Shown here: one piece after another, positions 1 to 5,956 of the stretch
Numbering within the stretch: position 1 is the first letter of the stretch
Layout of the letters: every line of letters starts with the position of its first letter
From: Chloroflexota bacterium
GTDB taxonomy: Bacteria > Chloroflexota > Chloroflexia > Chloroflexales > Kallotenuaceae
Assembly (NCBI GenBank): GCA_019240175.1
Contig: JAFAYS010001055.1
Location: 1 to 6,005, forward strand
DNA length: 6,005 bases
Direction: 5' to 3'
Program-made: the position numbers and the translations under genes
Notes under the pieces: model-generated
Told to the model about the DNA's origin: nothing
The model's input: the letters and a program-made list of their open reading frames with translations, nothing else
Database searches by the model: none

Positions 1-1191
1 CGGCAGATCAAGCGTGGGATCGTCAGCTAGTCGCTGCGCTAGCTCGGCGACGGCTGCCTGGGCCGCGCTGTTGTTCTGCTGCTGCACGCGCGCCTGAAGT
101 TCGGCGAAGGTCAGCACCAGCGGCTGCCAGGCGGGCGGCTCGCCGGGCTGTCCCGCCAGCTGGTTGTAGCGCCGTGCCTGCTCGTGAAGATAGCCCAGCG
201 CGCTGTCCAGCGCCTCACGCACCAGCCCTGAGATCTGCTCAAGCACCTCGCTCGCCGAGCGTCCGTGGGTGAGCACGTTGTAGTAGCACCAGGCGGCGGC
301 GGGCGTTGTGACGTCGTACTGGGTTTTGAGATCGCTTTGCTTGAGGCTGACCGGCGGCGGCGAGACTGCGCCGTCGACGACATCGCTGAGCGCGGTGTTG
401 CACTCGATGCGGCGGGTGATCTCGGCGGCCAGCAGGTTGGCGTTCACGCCGTCGAACGGCACGCCCGCGTGGGTGTCGCGGCCCACGACATAGATCGAGG
501 GCAGCAGCTTGCCGACGGTGCCAAGATACACCACCTGGCCCACGCTGCCGTCGCCGCGATCGTTGGTGGCGTCCAGATTGATCGCGGCCTCGAACGCAAG
601 CGTGCGCTCCTCAGCGATCGCCGGTAGACGCAGTGCGGCGGCGCGCATGCCATGCGAGGAGTCTTCTTCGTCGGGCGTAGTGATGAACAGCAGATTGCCG
701 TGGCGCTGGCTCTGCTGCGCGAAGCGGCTCAGCACCGCAATGCCCGCCGCTAGGCCGCTCTTCATATCCAGCACGCCGCGTCCAGGCAGAAAATCGCCGC
801 TTTGCAGATCGTGCAGCGCCAGATGATCTGATCCACTGCGGCAGTCGGCCTGTAGCTCGGCGATCAGTCGCGGCAGCAGCGCCTCGGGGTCGTAGGCCCA
901 CGGCGCGAGGTGGCCGTAGTTGTCGATGCTGACAACATCGTAGTGGCCGGACAGAATCACCGTCGCGGGCGTGCTGCCGGTGACCAGCGCGAACAGGTTG
1001 TAGCGCTCGTGCAGATCGTTGGTGGTGCGCTCAAGCCAGAGGTTTTCGGGATGAGCTTTGAAATACGGCAGCGCGGCCAGCAGTTCGTAGAGACGTTGGG
1101 GAAATTCGGTCTCGCCGGGCGTATTGGTGACGCTGGGCAGCCTGACGAGCTGCATCGTCCAGTCGCGCACGGTTTGATACCAGTAGCTCAT
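1..1191 (-). CDS. rocB: RocB-family M20 metallopeptidase/deacylase, 3' end cut by window edge
   Basis: Reading leftward from the ATG at 1189-1191, 397 codons stay open to position 1 with no stop, so the gene is C-terminally incomplete here. Bacillus RocB is, from memory, about 560 residues. M20 landmarks appear in order: GHYDVV (H83, D85), the RGVLDMKSG loop with bridging Asp142, PDEED (E175 general base, E176 ligand), NLD (D207) and RDTHAGVPFDG (H241, the His of the small dimerisation domain). The stretch YLGTVGKLLPSIYVVG near residues 222-237 is characteristic of the arginine-utilisation RocB group rather than DapE or ArgE. RocB is encoded with arginine-catabolic genes in Bacillus, but its exact substrate is unsettled; an amide or peptide hydrolase acting in the cytoplasm is the safe statement. 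No signal peptide is visible. An AAGGA site lies 8 nt before the ATG. It lies 172 nt downstream of the lipid cassette on the same strand with no obvious terminator between, so read-through is possible. Family assignment is confident, physiological role is not. Confidence 0.9.
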   Translation of the reverse strand, partial: MSYWYQTVRDWTMQLVRLPSVTNTPGETEFPQRLYELLAALPYFKAHPENLWLERTTNDLHERYNLFALVTGSTPATVILSGHYDVVSIDNYGHLAPWAYDPEALLPRLIAELQADCRSGSDHLALHDLQSGDFLPGRGVLDMKSGLAAGIAVLSRFAQQSQRHGNLLFITTPDEEDSSHGMRAAALRLPAIAEERTLAFEAAINLDATNDRGDGSVGQVVYLGTVGKLLPSIYVVGRDTHAGVPFDGVNANLLAAEITRRIECNTALSDVVDGAVSPPPVSLKQSDLKTQYDVTTPAAAWCYYNVLTHGRSASEVLEQISGLVREALDSALGYLHEQARRYNQLAGQPGEPPAWQPLVLTFAELQARVQQQNNSAAQAAVAELAQRLADDPTLDLP

Positions 1192-1208
1192 GTGTAACGT
1201 CCTTGATA

Positions 1209-1257
1209 CCAGAGCTGAAGATCGACAGCGGCGTCGATCCCGATCGTGGGTCTCTGG
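1209..1257 (-). promoter_or_regulatory. Possible structured 5' leader of the rocB-like gene
   Basis: Two nested inverted repeats lie just upstream of the Shine-Dalgarno site (1200-1204) of the rocB-like gene. An inner perfect 7-bp stem GATCGAC (1220-1226) / GTCGATC (1233-1239) has a 6-nt loop. An outer 6-bp stem CCAGAG (1209-1214) / CTCTGG (1252-1257) encloses it. No T-run follows on either strand, so it does not look like an intrinsic terminator. It could influence ribosome access, or it could be chance in DNA rich in the GATCGA word. No ligand-binding motif is recognisable. Confidence 0.25.
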
Positions 1258-1363
1258 GGGGCGAAGATTGATCGGCTACCAGTGTACTACGTTTCGGCGC
1301 GATACGAGGGGACGGAACGTCCTGCGTCAGGCTGCGGCAATCGTCGGGCAGTGTTTAGCGACG

Positions 1364-2230
1364 TTAGCGCAGCGCCAGCAGTGCGGCTAGCAGCGGCGCG
1401 ACGATCAGCAAGCTATCGATGCGATCCAGCAGGCCGCCAAAGCCCGGCAGCCAGCCGCCCGCGTCTTTCACGCCGGCCCAGCGCTTGAGCAGCGACTCCG
1501 CCAGATCGCCGAGGCAGCCGCCGCAGCCGATGATCGCGATCACCGCCAGCGCCAAGCGCCAACTGAGATCCGGCAGCATCGGCGCGATCAACAGCAGCGC
1601 CAGGGTCGCGCCGCCGAGGTTGCCGATCAGCCCGGACCAGGTTTTGTTGGGACTGATGCGCGGCGTGAGCGCCGGGCCGCCGAGCAGCGAGCCGAGCGTG
1701 AAGGCGCACACATCGCTGACTGCCGTGCCCAGCAGCGCCAGCGCCAGCCAGGCCGGCCCTGCCTGTGCCAGCAGCACAAGATGCGCCAGCGTCCAGCCGA
1801 TCAAGAGCACGCCGAAGATCAGCTTCACCGCTAGCTCAAGCTCGGCCACACGTCCACGCACGATCGGCAGCACGAGCGCGATCAAAAGGATTGCGCTGAT
1901 ACTCCACTGTCCGGCGATCGGTAGCAGCAGCGGCATAAGCCCACAGCAGCCGATCAAGATCGTGCGGTAAAGCTGCTTGAGCTGCAGTAGCGGTGCGGCC
2001 TCACGGGCGGCCTGGATCGCCAGGGCTGATGCGAGGATCGCTGCGCCGCGCACGCCGTTGCCGACCGCCAGCGTATAGATCAAGGCCAGCGCCAGCCAGC
2101 TCAGATAGCGCTGCGTCAGTACGCTGTGCCGCAAACGCTGCCAGCTGCCGCCGGTCGTGATCAAGATGCCCAGCCCACCCGTGCCAAAGACTGTGATCAG
2201 CGCGATCGTGAGTGTAGTCGCCGGTTGCAT
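1364..2230 (-). CDS. Phosphatidate cytidylyltransferase (CdsA/YnbB-like)
   Basis: A 288-residue polytopic membrane protein predicted to convert phosphatidate plus CTP to CDP-diacylglycerol. It is hydrophobic almost throughout, with roughly seven or eight membrane segments. Family motifs include SPNKTWSG (residues 193-200), matching the usual SPKKTWEG region, and the C-terminal signature at 247-272: LLKRWAGVKDAGG, then LPGFGG, then DRID. The signature normally reads PGHGG; here the codon for residue 264 is TTT, giving Phe for His. Length is typical (E. coli CdsA and YnbB are just under 300). The frame is open upstream to 2557, but the ATG at 2230 is chosen because an AAGGAGG site (2235-2241) sits 4 nt before it and the N-terminus then becomes a clean hydrophobic segment. 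It starts 26 nt after the YnbA-like gene and is the last gene of the cassette. The name ynbB would fit the context, but sequence alone does not separate it from ordinary cdsA. Whether the His substitution leaves it active is unknown. Confidence 0.88.
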   Translation of the reverse strand: MQPATTLTIALITVFGTGGLGILITTGGSWQRLRHSVLTQRYLSWLALALIYTLAVGNGVRGAAILASALAIQAAREAAPLLQLKQLYRTILIGCCGLMPLLLPIAGQWSISAILLIALVLPIVRGRVAELELAVKLIFGVLLIGWTLAHLVLLAQAGPAWLALALLGTAVSDVCAFTLGSLLGGPALTPRISPNKTWSGLIGNLGGATLALLLIAPMLPDLSWRLALAVIAIIGCGGCLGDLAESLLKRWAGVKDAGGWLPGFGGLLDRIDSLLIVAPLLAALLALR

Positions 2231-2234
2231 AGCG

Positions 2235-2241
2235 CCTCCTT
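2235..2241 (-). promoter_or_regulatory. Shine-Dalgarno site that fixes the cytidylyltransferase start
   Basis: AAGGAGG on the minus strand, 4 nt before the ATG at 2230. It excludes the long upstream extension of the frame to 2557, which would overlap most of the preceding gene. Confidence 0.8.
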
Positions 2242-2256
2242 GCCCAACTGTACAAA

Positions 2257-2847
2257 CTAGTGCAGCAGTCCAGGCTGCTGTGCGATCGATCGCAGCCGGT
2301 TGAGCGCAGTTATGCTCAGGCCGCCGATCAAGATCCAGCCAAACAGCGGCCCGGCGCTCGGCGCGAACGGCGCGATCAGGCAGTACGCGCCGAGCAGCAG
2401 CATGCGGTCGGCTTTGCCCAGCGGCCCCGAGTAGCAGCGCCAGCCGCCCGCCGCGATCCCGACGATGCCGAGATAGCTGACGAAGAGCAGCAGCGGCAGC
2501 AGCGCGATCTCGACCAGCGGCGGCAGCGCGCCGCTCAGGATCAGCCCGCCGAAACACAGCAGATCGGCCAGGCGGTCGCTGGTTTCGTTGAGGATCGTGC
2601 CCCAGGGCCGCGCGGTGCCGCTCAGACGCGCGACCAGGCCGTCGAGCGCGTTACAGGCGATCCGCGCAAAGAGCAGCACGGGCACCACCCAGATCCACGT
2701 GTTGGTTGCCAGGAGCGCGCCGGCCACGGCGGCGAAGCCCAGTCCGCAGGCGGTGATCCAGTCGGCGTGAATGTTGCGGCATTGGAGCGCGACCGCCAGC
2801 CGCCACAGCCGCGCTTGAAAGCGCGGCTTGATCTGATACAGCGTCAT
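2257..2847 (-). CDS. ynbA: CDP-alcohol phosphatidyltransferase, YnbA-like
   Basis: A 196-residue integral membrane enzyme of the CDP-alcohol phosphatidyltransferase family, which transfers the phosphatidyl group of CDP-diacylglycerol to an alcohol and releases CMP. The start MTLYQIKP and the internal GPLGKADR (141-148) match my recollection of E. coli YnbA closely. The family motif is normally D..DG..AR........G...D...D. Here it reads N66..D69 G70..A73 R74, eight residues, G83...N87...D91, so the first and third Asp are Asn, as in the NALDG / LNE pattern of YnbA relatives. About five or six hydrophobic segments surround it. The head-group acceptor is unknown. The start codon overlaps the stop of the methyltransferase gene (ATGA, 2844-2847), implying translational coupling, with GAGG 6 nt upstream. 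Start choice is firm; the open frame to 2937 lies inside the previous gene. The subfamily call is confident, the reaction product is not. Confidence 0.87.
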   Translation of the reverse strand: MTLYQIKPRFQARLWRLAVALQCRNIHADWITACGLGFAAVAGALLATNTWIWVVPVLLFARIACNALDGLVARLSGTARPWGTILNETSDRLADLLCFGGLILSGALPPLVEIALLPLLLFVSYLGIVGIAAGGWRCYSGPLGKADRMLLLGAYCLIAPFAPSAGPLFGWILIGGLSITALNRLRSIAQQPGLLH

Positions 2848-3692
2848 AAGGCACCTCGACGAGCAACTGAGACCGCGAAGAGGCCGTTGGGCTCGATGAA
2901 TGAGCGGCCTCCGGCGAAGCCTGCGCGCTTGACCCACGTTTCTAGCTCGCCGAGCGGTCGGGTGAGCATAATCCAGGGATCGCCGTTGCGATTCGGCAGT
3001 ACGTTGGCGATCAGATCCAGCTGCGGGTGGCGCACCTGCGTCGTAAAGACAAACACGCCGTTGGCCGGCAGCAGCTCATGCACGCCCGCCATCGAGCGCA
3101 TAATCAGCCGGTCGTCGGTGAGCAGCTCGTAGATGCCCGAGGCAATCACGATGTCGGGTCGGGGCGAGATCTGCGCCAGATCGAGCGGATCGGTGGCGTC
3201 GCCGCGCTGAAAGGTGACGCTGCGCAGGCCAAGCTCATCGGCCAGGGCGCGGCCTTGTGCCTGTCCGGCAGGATCGAGGTCGCGGCAGAGCGCTGAAAGA
3301 TCGCCGCGATCGACGGCTGCGATCAGCTCAAGCAGGTAGCGGCCCGGCCCGGCGGCAATATCGACAATATGCGTCGTGTCGCCGTTCGCCCGGCGCTCCT
3401 CGATCAGCTGGAGCAGCACGCGTTCCAGGAGCACACGCCGCGCTCGAATCGCCCGCCAGCCGATCTGGTTGAGATAAAGCCGGTCCACGATCGGCCCGAT
3501 GATTGGCGCGCCCTGCGCTCGATTGCGATACACATAATCCAGCATAGGCCCCGAGTCGAAGCCGTGCCGAAAGCCTAGCGCGATGCCATGGCTGAGTCGC
3601 GCGCCAAGTCGCATCAAGCCGCGCATAGCTCGCCAGCGCAGCGCTGACGGATTGAGCCGTGGCTGGCTGACAGCCGTGATTTGAGTTGTCAT
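2844..3692 (-). CDS. SAM-dependent methyltransferase, YnbC C-terminal-domain type (Methyltransf_20)
   Basis: A 282-residue class I methyltransferase with no hydrophobic segment long enough for a clear membrane span. The N-terminal part carries GFDSGPMLDYVY (44-55), IIGPIVDRLYLN (64-75) and GWRAIRARR (78-86), which I recognise from the methyltransferase half of E. coli YnbC and related alpha/beta-hydrolase fusions. The SAM site follows: motif I VDIAAGPGRY (110-119), the acidic end of strand 2 in RDLDP (D138 or D140), RGDATDP (163-169) and DIVIASGIYELL (180-191). The target is unknown; position between an acyltransferase and a CDP-alcohol phosphatidyltransferase suggests a lipid head group or precursor. 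Two in-frame ATGs compete. That at 3698 abuts the AGAAAGGA site, whereas that at 3692 has a proper 5-nt spacing, so 3692 is preferred. The gene lies 33 nt after plsC and overlaps the next gene by 4 nt. The hydrolase domain normally fused in YnbC is absent. Confidence 0.85.
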   Translation of the reverse strand: MTTQITAVSQPRLNPSALRWRAMRGLMRLGARLSHGIALGFRHGFDSGPMLDYVYRNRAQGAPIIGPIVDRLYLNQIGWRAIRARRVLLERVLLQLIEERRANGDTTHIVDIAAGPGRYLLELIAAVDRGDLSALCRDLDPAGQAQGRALADELGLRSVTFQRGDATDPLDLAQISPRPDIVIASGIYELLTDDRLIMRSMAGVHELLPANGVFVFTTQVRHPQLDLIANVLPNRNGDPWIMLTRPLGELETWVKRAGFAGGRSFIEPNGLFAVSVARRGAL

Positions 3693-3697
3693 AATCA

Positions 3698-3705
3698 TCC
3701 TTTCT
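3698..3705 (-). promoter_or_regulatory. Shine-Dalgarno site deciding the methyltransferase start
   Basis: AGAAAGGA on the minus strand. Its last A is the first base of the upstream ATG (3696-3698), which is too close for initiation. The next in-frame ATG (3690-3692) is 5 nt away, a normal spacing. Confidence 0.6.
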
Positions 3706-3725
3706 GAATCAATATGTCGGGTAGC

Positions 3726-4340
3726 CTAATCAACCGCTAAAGCCAACACGGCTGCCTCGATCCGGCTGGTTGCCTCGCCGGCAGCGAGTGACCGCTCGAT
3801 CGCGATCGGCGCGCCGAAGCGCACGGTGAGCCTGCCGCTGTGGGGCAAGAGCTGACCTTTGGGCCAGACGAGATTGCTACCAAGGATCGCGGTCGGAATC
3901 ACCGGGCAGCGCGAGGCCGCCGCCAGCAGGCCGATGCCGCGCCGGAAGCGTGCGCGTGGCGCGCGAGTTCCCGCCGGATAGATCAGGATCGAGCGGCCTT
4001 CCCGCAGCAGCGCTATGCTCCGCTTGATGCCCGCCGCACCTGAGCGCGGAAACGGAAAGCCGTTGAAGAGCGCGGCGGCTGCCCGGCGCAGCGCCGAGCA
4101 GTACCAGTAGTCGGCGGCGGCGGCGATGCGTACACGATCGCGCTGAGCACGCGGCAAGGCCGCCAGAATCATCAGCGAGTCGAGATGGCTGCCGTGATTA
4201 GCTGCAAAAATACATGGGCCGGCGAGCTGCTCAAGATCGAGCTGGGAGCGCACCGTAAGCGAGTAGCGGAACCGCAGCAGCGGCAACACGACGCCCTGCA
4301 CAAGATCTGGAAGCTGGCTGCGCGTGGCTGTGAAAAGCAT
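3726..4340 (-). CDS. PlsC-like 1-acylglycerol-3-phosphate acyltransferase
   Basis: A 204-residue lysophospholipid acyltransferase expected to acylate the sn-2 position of lysophosphatidate at the membrane. Motif I is present as NHGSHLD (N48, H49, D54), the catalytic His/Asp pair. Motif II is FPFPRSG (95-101). Motif III reads IYPAGTRAP (120-128), where the family almost always has PEGTR; Glu is replaced by Ala123 (codon GCG). Motif IV is CPVIPTAI (145-152). It is shorter than E. coli PlsC (about 245) and lacks an obvious N-terminal membrane anchor, although residues 13-24 are moderately hydrophobic. The start is well fixed by AAAGGAGG (4347-4354) 6 nt upstream. It is the first gene of the lipid cassette, 33 nt before the methyltransferase gene. 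The acyl donor and the true acceptor are not evident, and a relative acting on another lysolipid is possible. Confidence 0.88.
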   Translation of the reverse strand: MLFTATRSQLPDLVQGVVLPLLRFRYSLTVRSQLDLEQLAGPCIFAANHGSHLDSLMILAALPRAQRDRVRIAAAADYWYCSALRRAAAALFNGFPFPRSGAAGIKRSIALLREGRSILIYPAGTRAPRARFRRGIGLLAAASRCPVIPTAILGSNLVWPKGQLLPHSGRLTVRFGAPIAIERSLAAGEATSRIEAAVLALAVD

Positions 4341-4619
4341 GGGTGTCCTCCTTTCCTCGTTGGTCTGCGCTACAAAGCAAAGCAGATTGCGTTTGGTTGA
4401 CGCATCCTAGGCCGGGAGGCGCTGCCGAATCCAGGCTCCGCGCTGCCAAAGACTGTATGCTTGTGGCAAGATCTGGCTGTGGGGCCAGGCAATCGCGATC
4501 GGCGGAGTGCTGCTGGAAAACTTGACGGATGCTCTAAACGCATCGGTGGCTGACGGCTGGCACAAAAATGCCCGCAGCAAGCAGAAGTTGCTGCGGGCTT
4601 AAGCTGAAAGGTTGCTGGC
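4341..4619. other. Intergenic region upstream of the lipid cassette
   Basis: This 279-nt gap separates the M20 amidohydrolase from plsC. Its distal end holds the terminator of the amidohydrolase gene and its proximal end the strong plsC ribosome site. The cassette promoter must lie here if the operon starts at plsC, but I could not pick out a convincing -35/-10 pair on the minus strand. No tRNA, small gene or long repeat was seen; a short GATGC...GCATC hairpin at 4524-4540 is probably chance. Confidence 0.5.
4563..4598 (-). terminator. Rho-independent terminator of the M20 amidohydrolase gene
   Basis: A perfect 11-bp GC-rich stem, GCCCGCAGCAA (4570-4580) paired with TTGCTGCGGGC (4588-4598), has a 7-nt loop. 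Read on the minus strand it is followed at once by ATTTTT (4564-4569). It begins 21 nt after the amidohydrolase stop codon. There is no T-run on the plus-strand side, so it acts in the minus direction only. It should insulate the lipid cassette from upstream transcription. Confidence 0.88.
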
Positions 4620-5789
4620 TCAAGCGCGGCGGTTCTTGATCAGCCGCTCGCTCAGGGCGCGATTCAGCGCCAGATCGATCGCGGTCCAGGCCATCGCCAG
4701 CGAGCCATCGACGATCGCCTGGTCGGCGTCGGGCGTGATGCAGTGCGCGGTAAACTCAGGCTGATGATTGACGGCGGGCAGCGAGTTGATGCCGATCGAC
4801 GGGTGGATCGATGGAATCGCCAGCGAAACGTTGCCCATGTCGGTCGATCCGGCGGCGCGCTCCGGGTCCGCGCCCTGACTGGCCAGACCCCGGCCCAGCG
4901 CGGCAGCGTTGCGCCCATAGATCGCCGCGATCTCCGGATCGTGCTTCATTTCGGCGTACGGCTTGTCGCCGCCGACAAACTCGACTCGTGCACCGGTTGC
5001 CAGCGCGCCGGCCTCGAAGCAGCGCTGCACTTTTGGCCGCAGCTCGTCCAGCTCGGCTAGCGTTTGCGCGCGCACGATATATTTGGCCGCAGTGTGCGCC
5101 GGAATCACATTCGGCGCGTCGCCGCCGCGCGTGATGATGCCGTGGATGCGATCGGTGCCGCGAATATGCTGGCGCAGCAGGCCAATCGCGGTCTGCGCGA
5201 TCGTCAGGGCGTCGGCGGCGTTGATGCCAAGCTCCGGGAAGCCGGCGGCGTGCGCTTCTTTGCCGGTGTAGTAAACATCGAAGGTCGAGGCGGCGATGAT
5301 TTTGGGCGTGACGGTGTCGTACGGGCTCGGGTGGACCATCATCGCGGCATGAACACCGGCGAACGCGCCGCGCTCCAACAGCAGGATCTTCCCGCCGGCA
5401 TTGCCGCATTCCTCGCCCGGCGTGCCGATCACGCTGATTGTCAGCCCCACGTCGTCGGCGACTTTGGCAGCGGCGATACCCGCGCCAACCGCCATCGCGG
5501 CGATCAGGTTGTGACCGCAGGCATGGCCGATCTCGGGCAGGCAATCGTACTCGGCGCAGATCGCCAGATGCAGCGGCCCCGAGCCGGCGCGCGCGATAAA
5601 CGCGGTCGGCAGGTCGCAGATGCCGGTCTCGACGGCAAATCCCGCGTCGGCCAGCGACTCCGAGAGCCAGGCTGCGGCGCGCTCTTCTTCAAAGCCTAGC
5701 TCGGGATGAGCGTGAATGCGGTGGCTTAGCGCGATCACCTGTTCGCGCACAGTGGCGAAACGTTCTTGGGCTCCGGCCTTGGCGTCCAC
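4620..5789 (-). CDS. M20 family metallo-amidohydrolase (AbgB/PM20D2-like)
   Basis: A 389-residue cytoplasmic hydrolase of the M20D group, cleaving amide bonds of dipeptides or N-acyl amino acids. Numbering from the chosen start: HRIHAHPELGFEE (23-35), AEYDCLPEIGHACGHN (79-94, ligands C91 and H93), GTPGEECGNAGGKI (121-134, E125 catalytic and E126 ligand), VHPSP (H152), the dimerisation-domain GKEAHAA (H179) and, near the C-terminus, AGSTDMGNVS followed by PSIHPSIGINS. The AEYD..P.IGHACGHN and STDMGNVS pattern resembles aminobenzoyl-glutamate hydrolase subunit B and the dipeptidase PM20D2, rather than hippurate hydrolases. The exact substrate cannot be told. The reading frame is open to a GTG at 5819, but that codon has no ribosome site; the GTG at 5787-5789 has AAAGGAG 6 nt upstream and is preferred. 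It is a single-gene unit ending in a strong terminator, so it is unlikely to be co-transcribed with the lipid genes. Confidence 0.9.
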   Translation of the reverse strand: MDAKAGAQERFATVREQVIALSHRIHAHPELGFEEERAAAWLSESLADAGFAVETGICDLPTAFIARAGSGPLHLAICAEYDCLPEIGHACGHNLIAAMAVGAGIAAAKVADDVGLTISVIGTPGEECGNAGGKILLLERGAFAGVHAAMMVHPSPYDTVTPKIIAASTFDVYYTGKEAHAAGFPELGINAADALTIAQTAIGLLRQHIRGTDRIHGIITRGGDAPNVIPAHTAAKYIVRAQTLAELDELRPKVQRCFEAGALATGARVEFVGGDKPYAEMKHDPEIAAIYGRNAAALGRGLASQGADPERAAGSTDMGNVSLAIPSIHPSIGINSLPAVNHQPEFTAHCITPDADQAIVDGSLAMAWTAIDLALNRALSERLIKNRRA

Positions 5790-5795
5790 TGGCGG

Positions 5796-5802
5796 CTCCT
5801 TT
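5796..5802 (-). promoter_or_regulatory. Shine-Dalgarno site that selects a GTG start for the M20 amidohydrolase
   Basis: AAAGGAG on the minus strand, 6 nt before the GTG at 5787-5789. It lies inside the frame of the longer candidate beginning at 5819 and argues that the ten extra N-terminal residues are not translated. Confidence 0.75.
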
Positions 5803-5897
5803 GCTAATGGTTGAGGCACGACGCGGCACTATGCGATCGTCGCAGCAAGCCACATGCCACTTAGTGTCTATCCGTAAATTGATCGGAGGTGGACAAA

Positions 5898-5956
5898 ACG
5901 ACGGAGGTCTCTGACAATTGAGGTGCTACCACTCAACTACAGAAAGGCTCCGTCGT
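5898..5956. repeat. Nested inverted repeats before the right-edge reading frame
   Basis: A 9-bp inverted repeat, ACGACGGAG (5898-5906) and CTCCGTCGT (5948-5956), encloses a second hairpin, TTGAG-G-TG (5918-5925) / CA-CTCAA (5930-5936), with a bulged G and a 4-nt loop. The right arm of the outer stem covers the first two bases of a candidate GTG start and lies directly next to an AGAAAGG ribosome site (5941-5947). The pairing is plain in the sequence. A role in holding back translation is inference. Confidence 0.5.

Noticed and set aside
1220..1239. Perfect 7-bp hairpin as the terminator of the lipid operon
   Set aside because: No run of T follows on the minus strand, and it lies about 125 nt past the stop codon, next to the rocB ribosome site.
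1364..2557. A longer cytidylyltransferase starting at 2557
   Set aside because: The extra 109 residues are Arg/Ala-rich, lie on top of the YnbA-like gene and have no ribosome site, whereas AAGGAGG precedes the ATG at 2230.
2260..3132. A 290-codon plus-strand open frame across the phosphatidyltransferase and methyltransferase genes
   Set aside because: It is rich in Arg, Gln and Ala with no domain pattern and lies antisense to two genes with clear motifs; it is a GC-rich shadow frame.
4341..4560. Sigma-70 promoter candidates such as TACAGT or TAGGAT on the minus strand
   Set aside because: No -35 element resembling TTGACA lies 16-18 nt upstream of any of them.
4570..4598. Bidirectional terminator
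   Set aside because: On the plus strand the stem is followed by TTAAGC with no T-run, and no plus-strand gene ends there.
4620..5819. M20 amidohydrolase start at the GTG of 5819
   Set aside because: There is no Shine-Dalgarno site before it; the internal GTG at 5789 has AAAGGAG at 6 nt.
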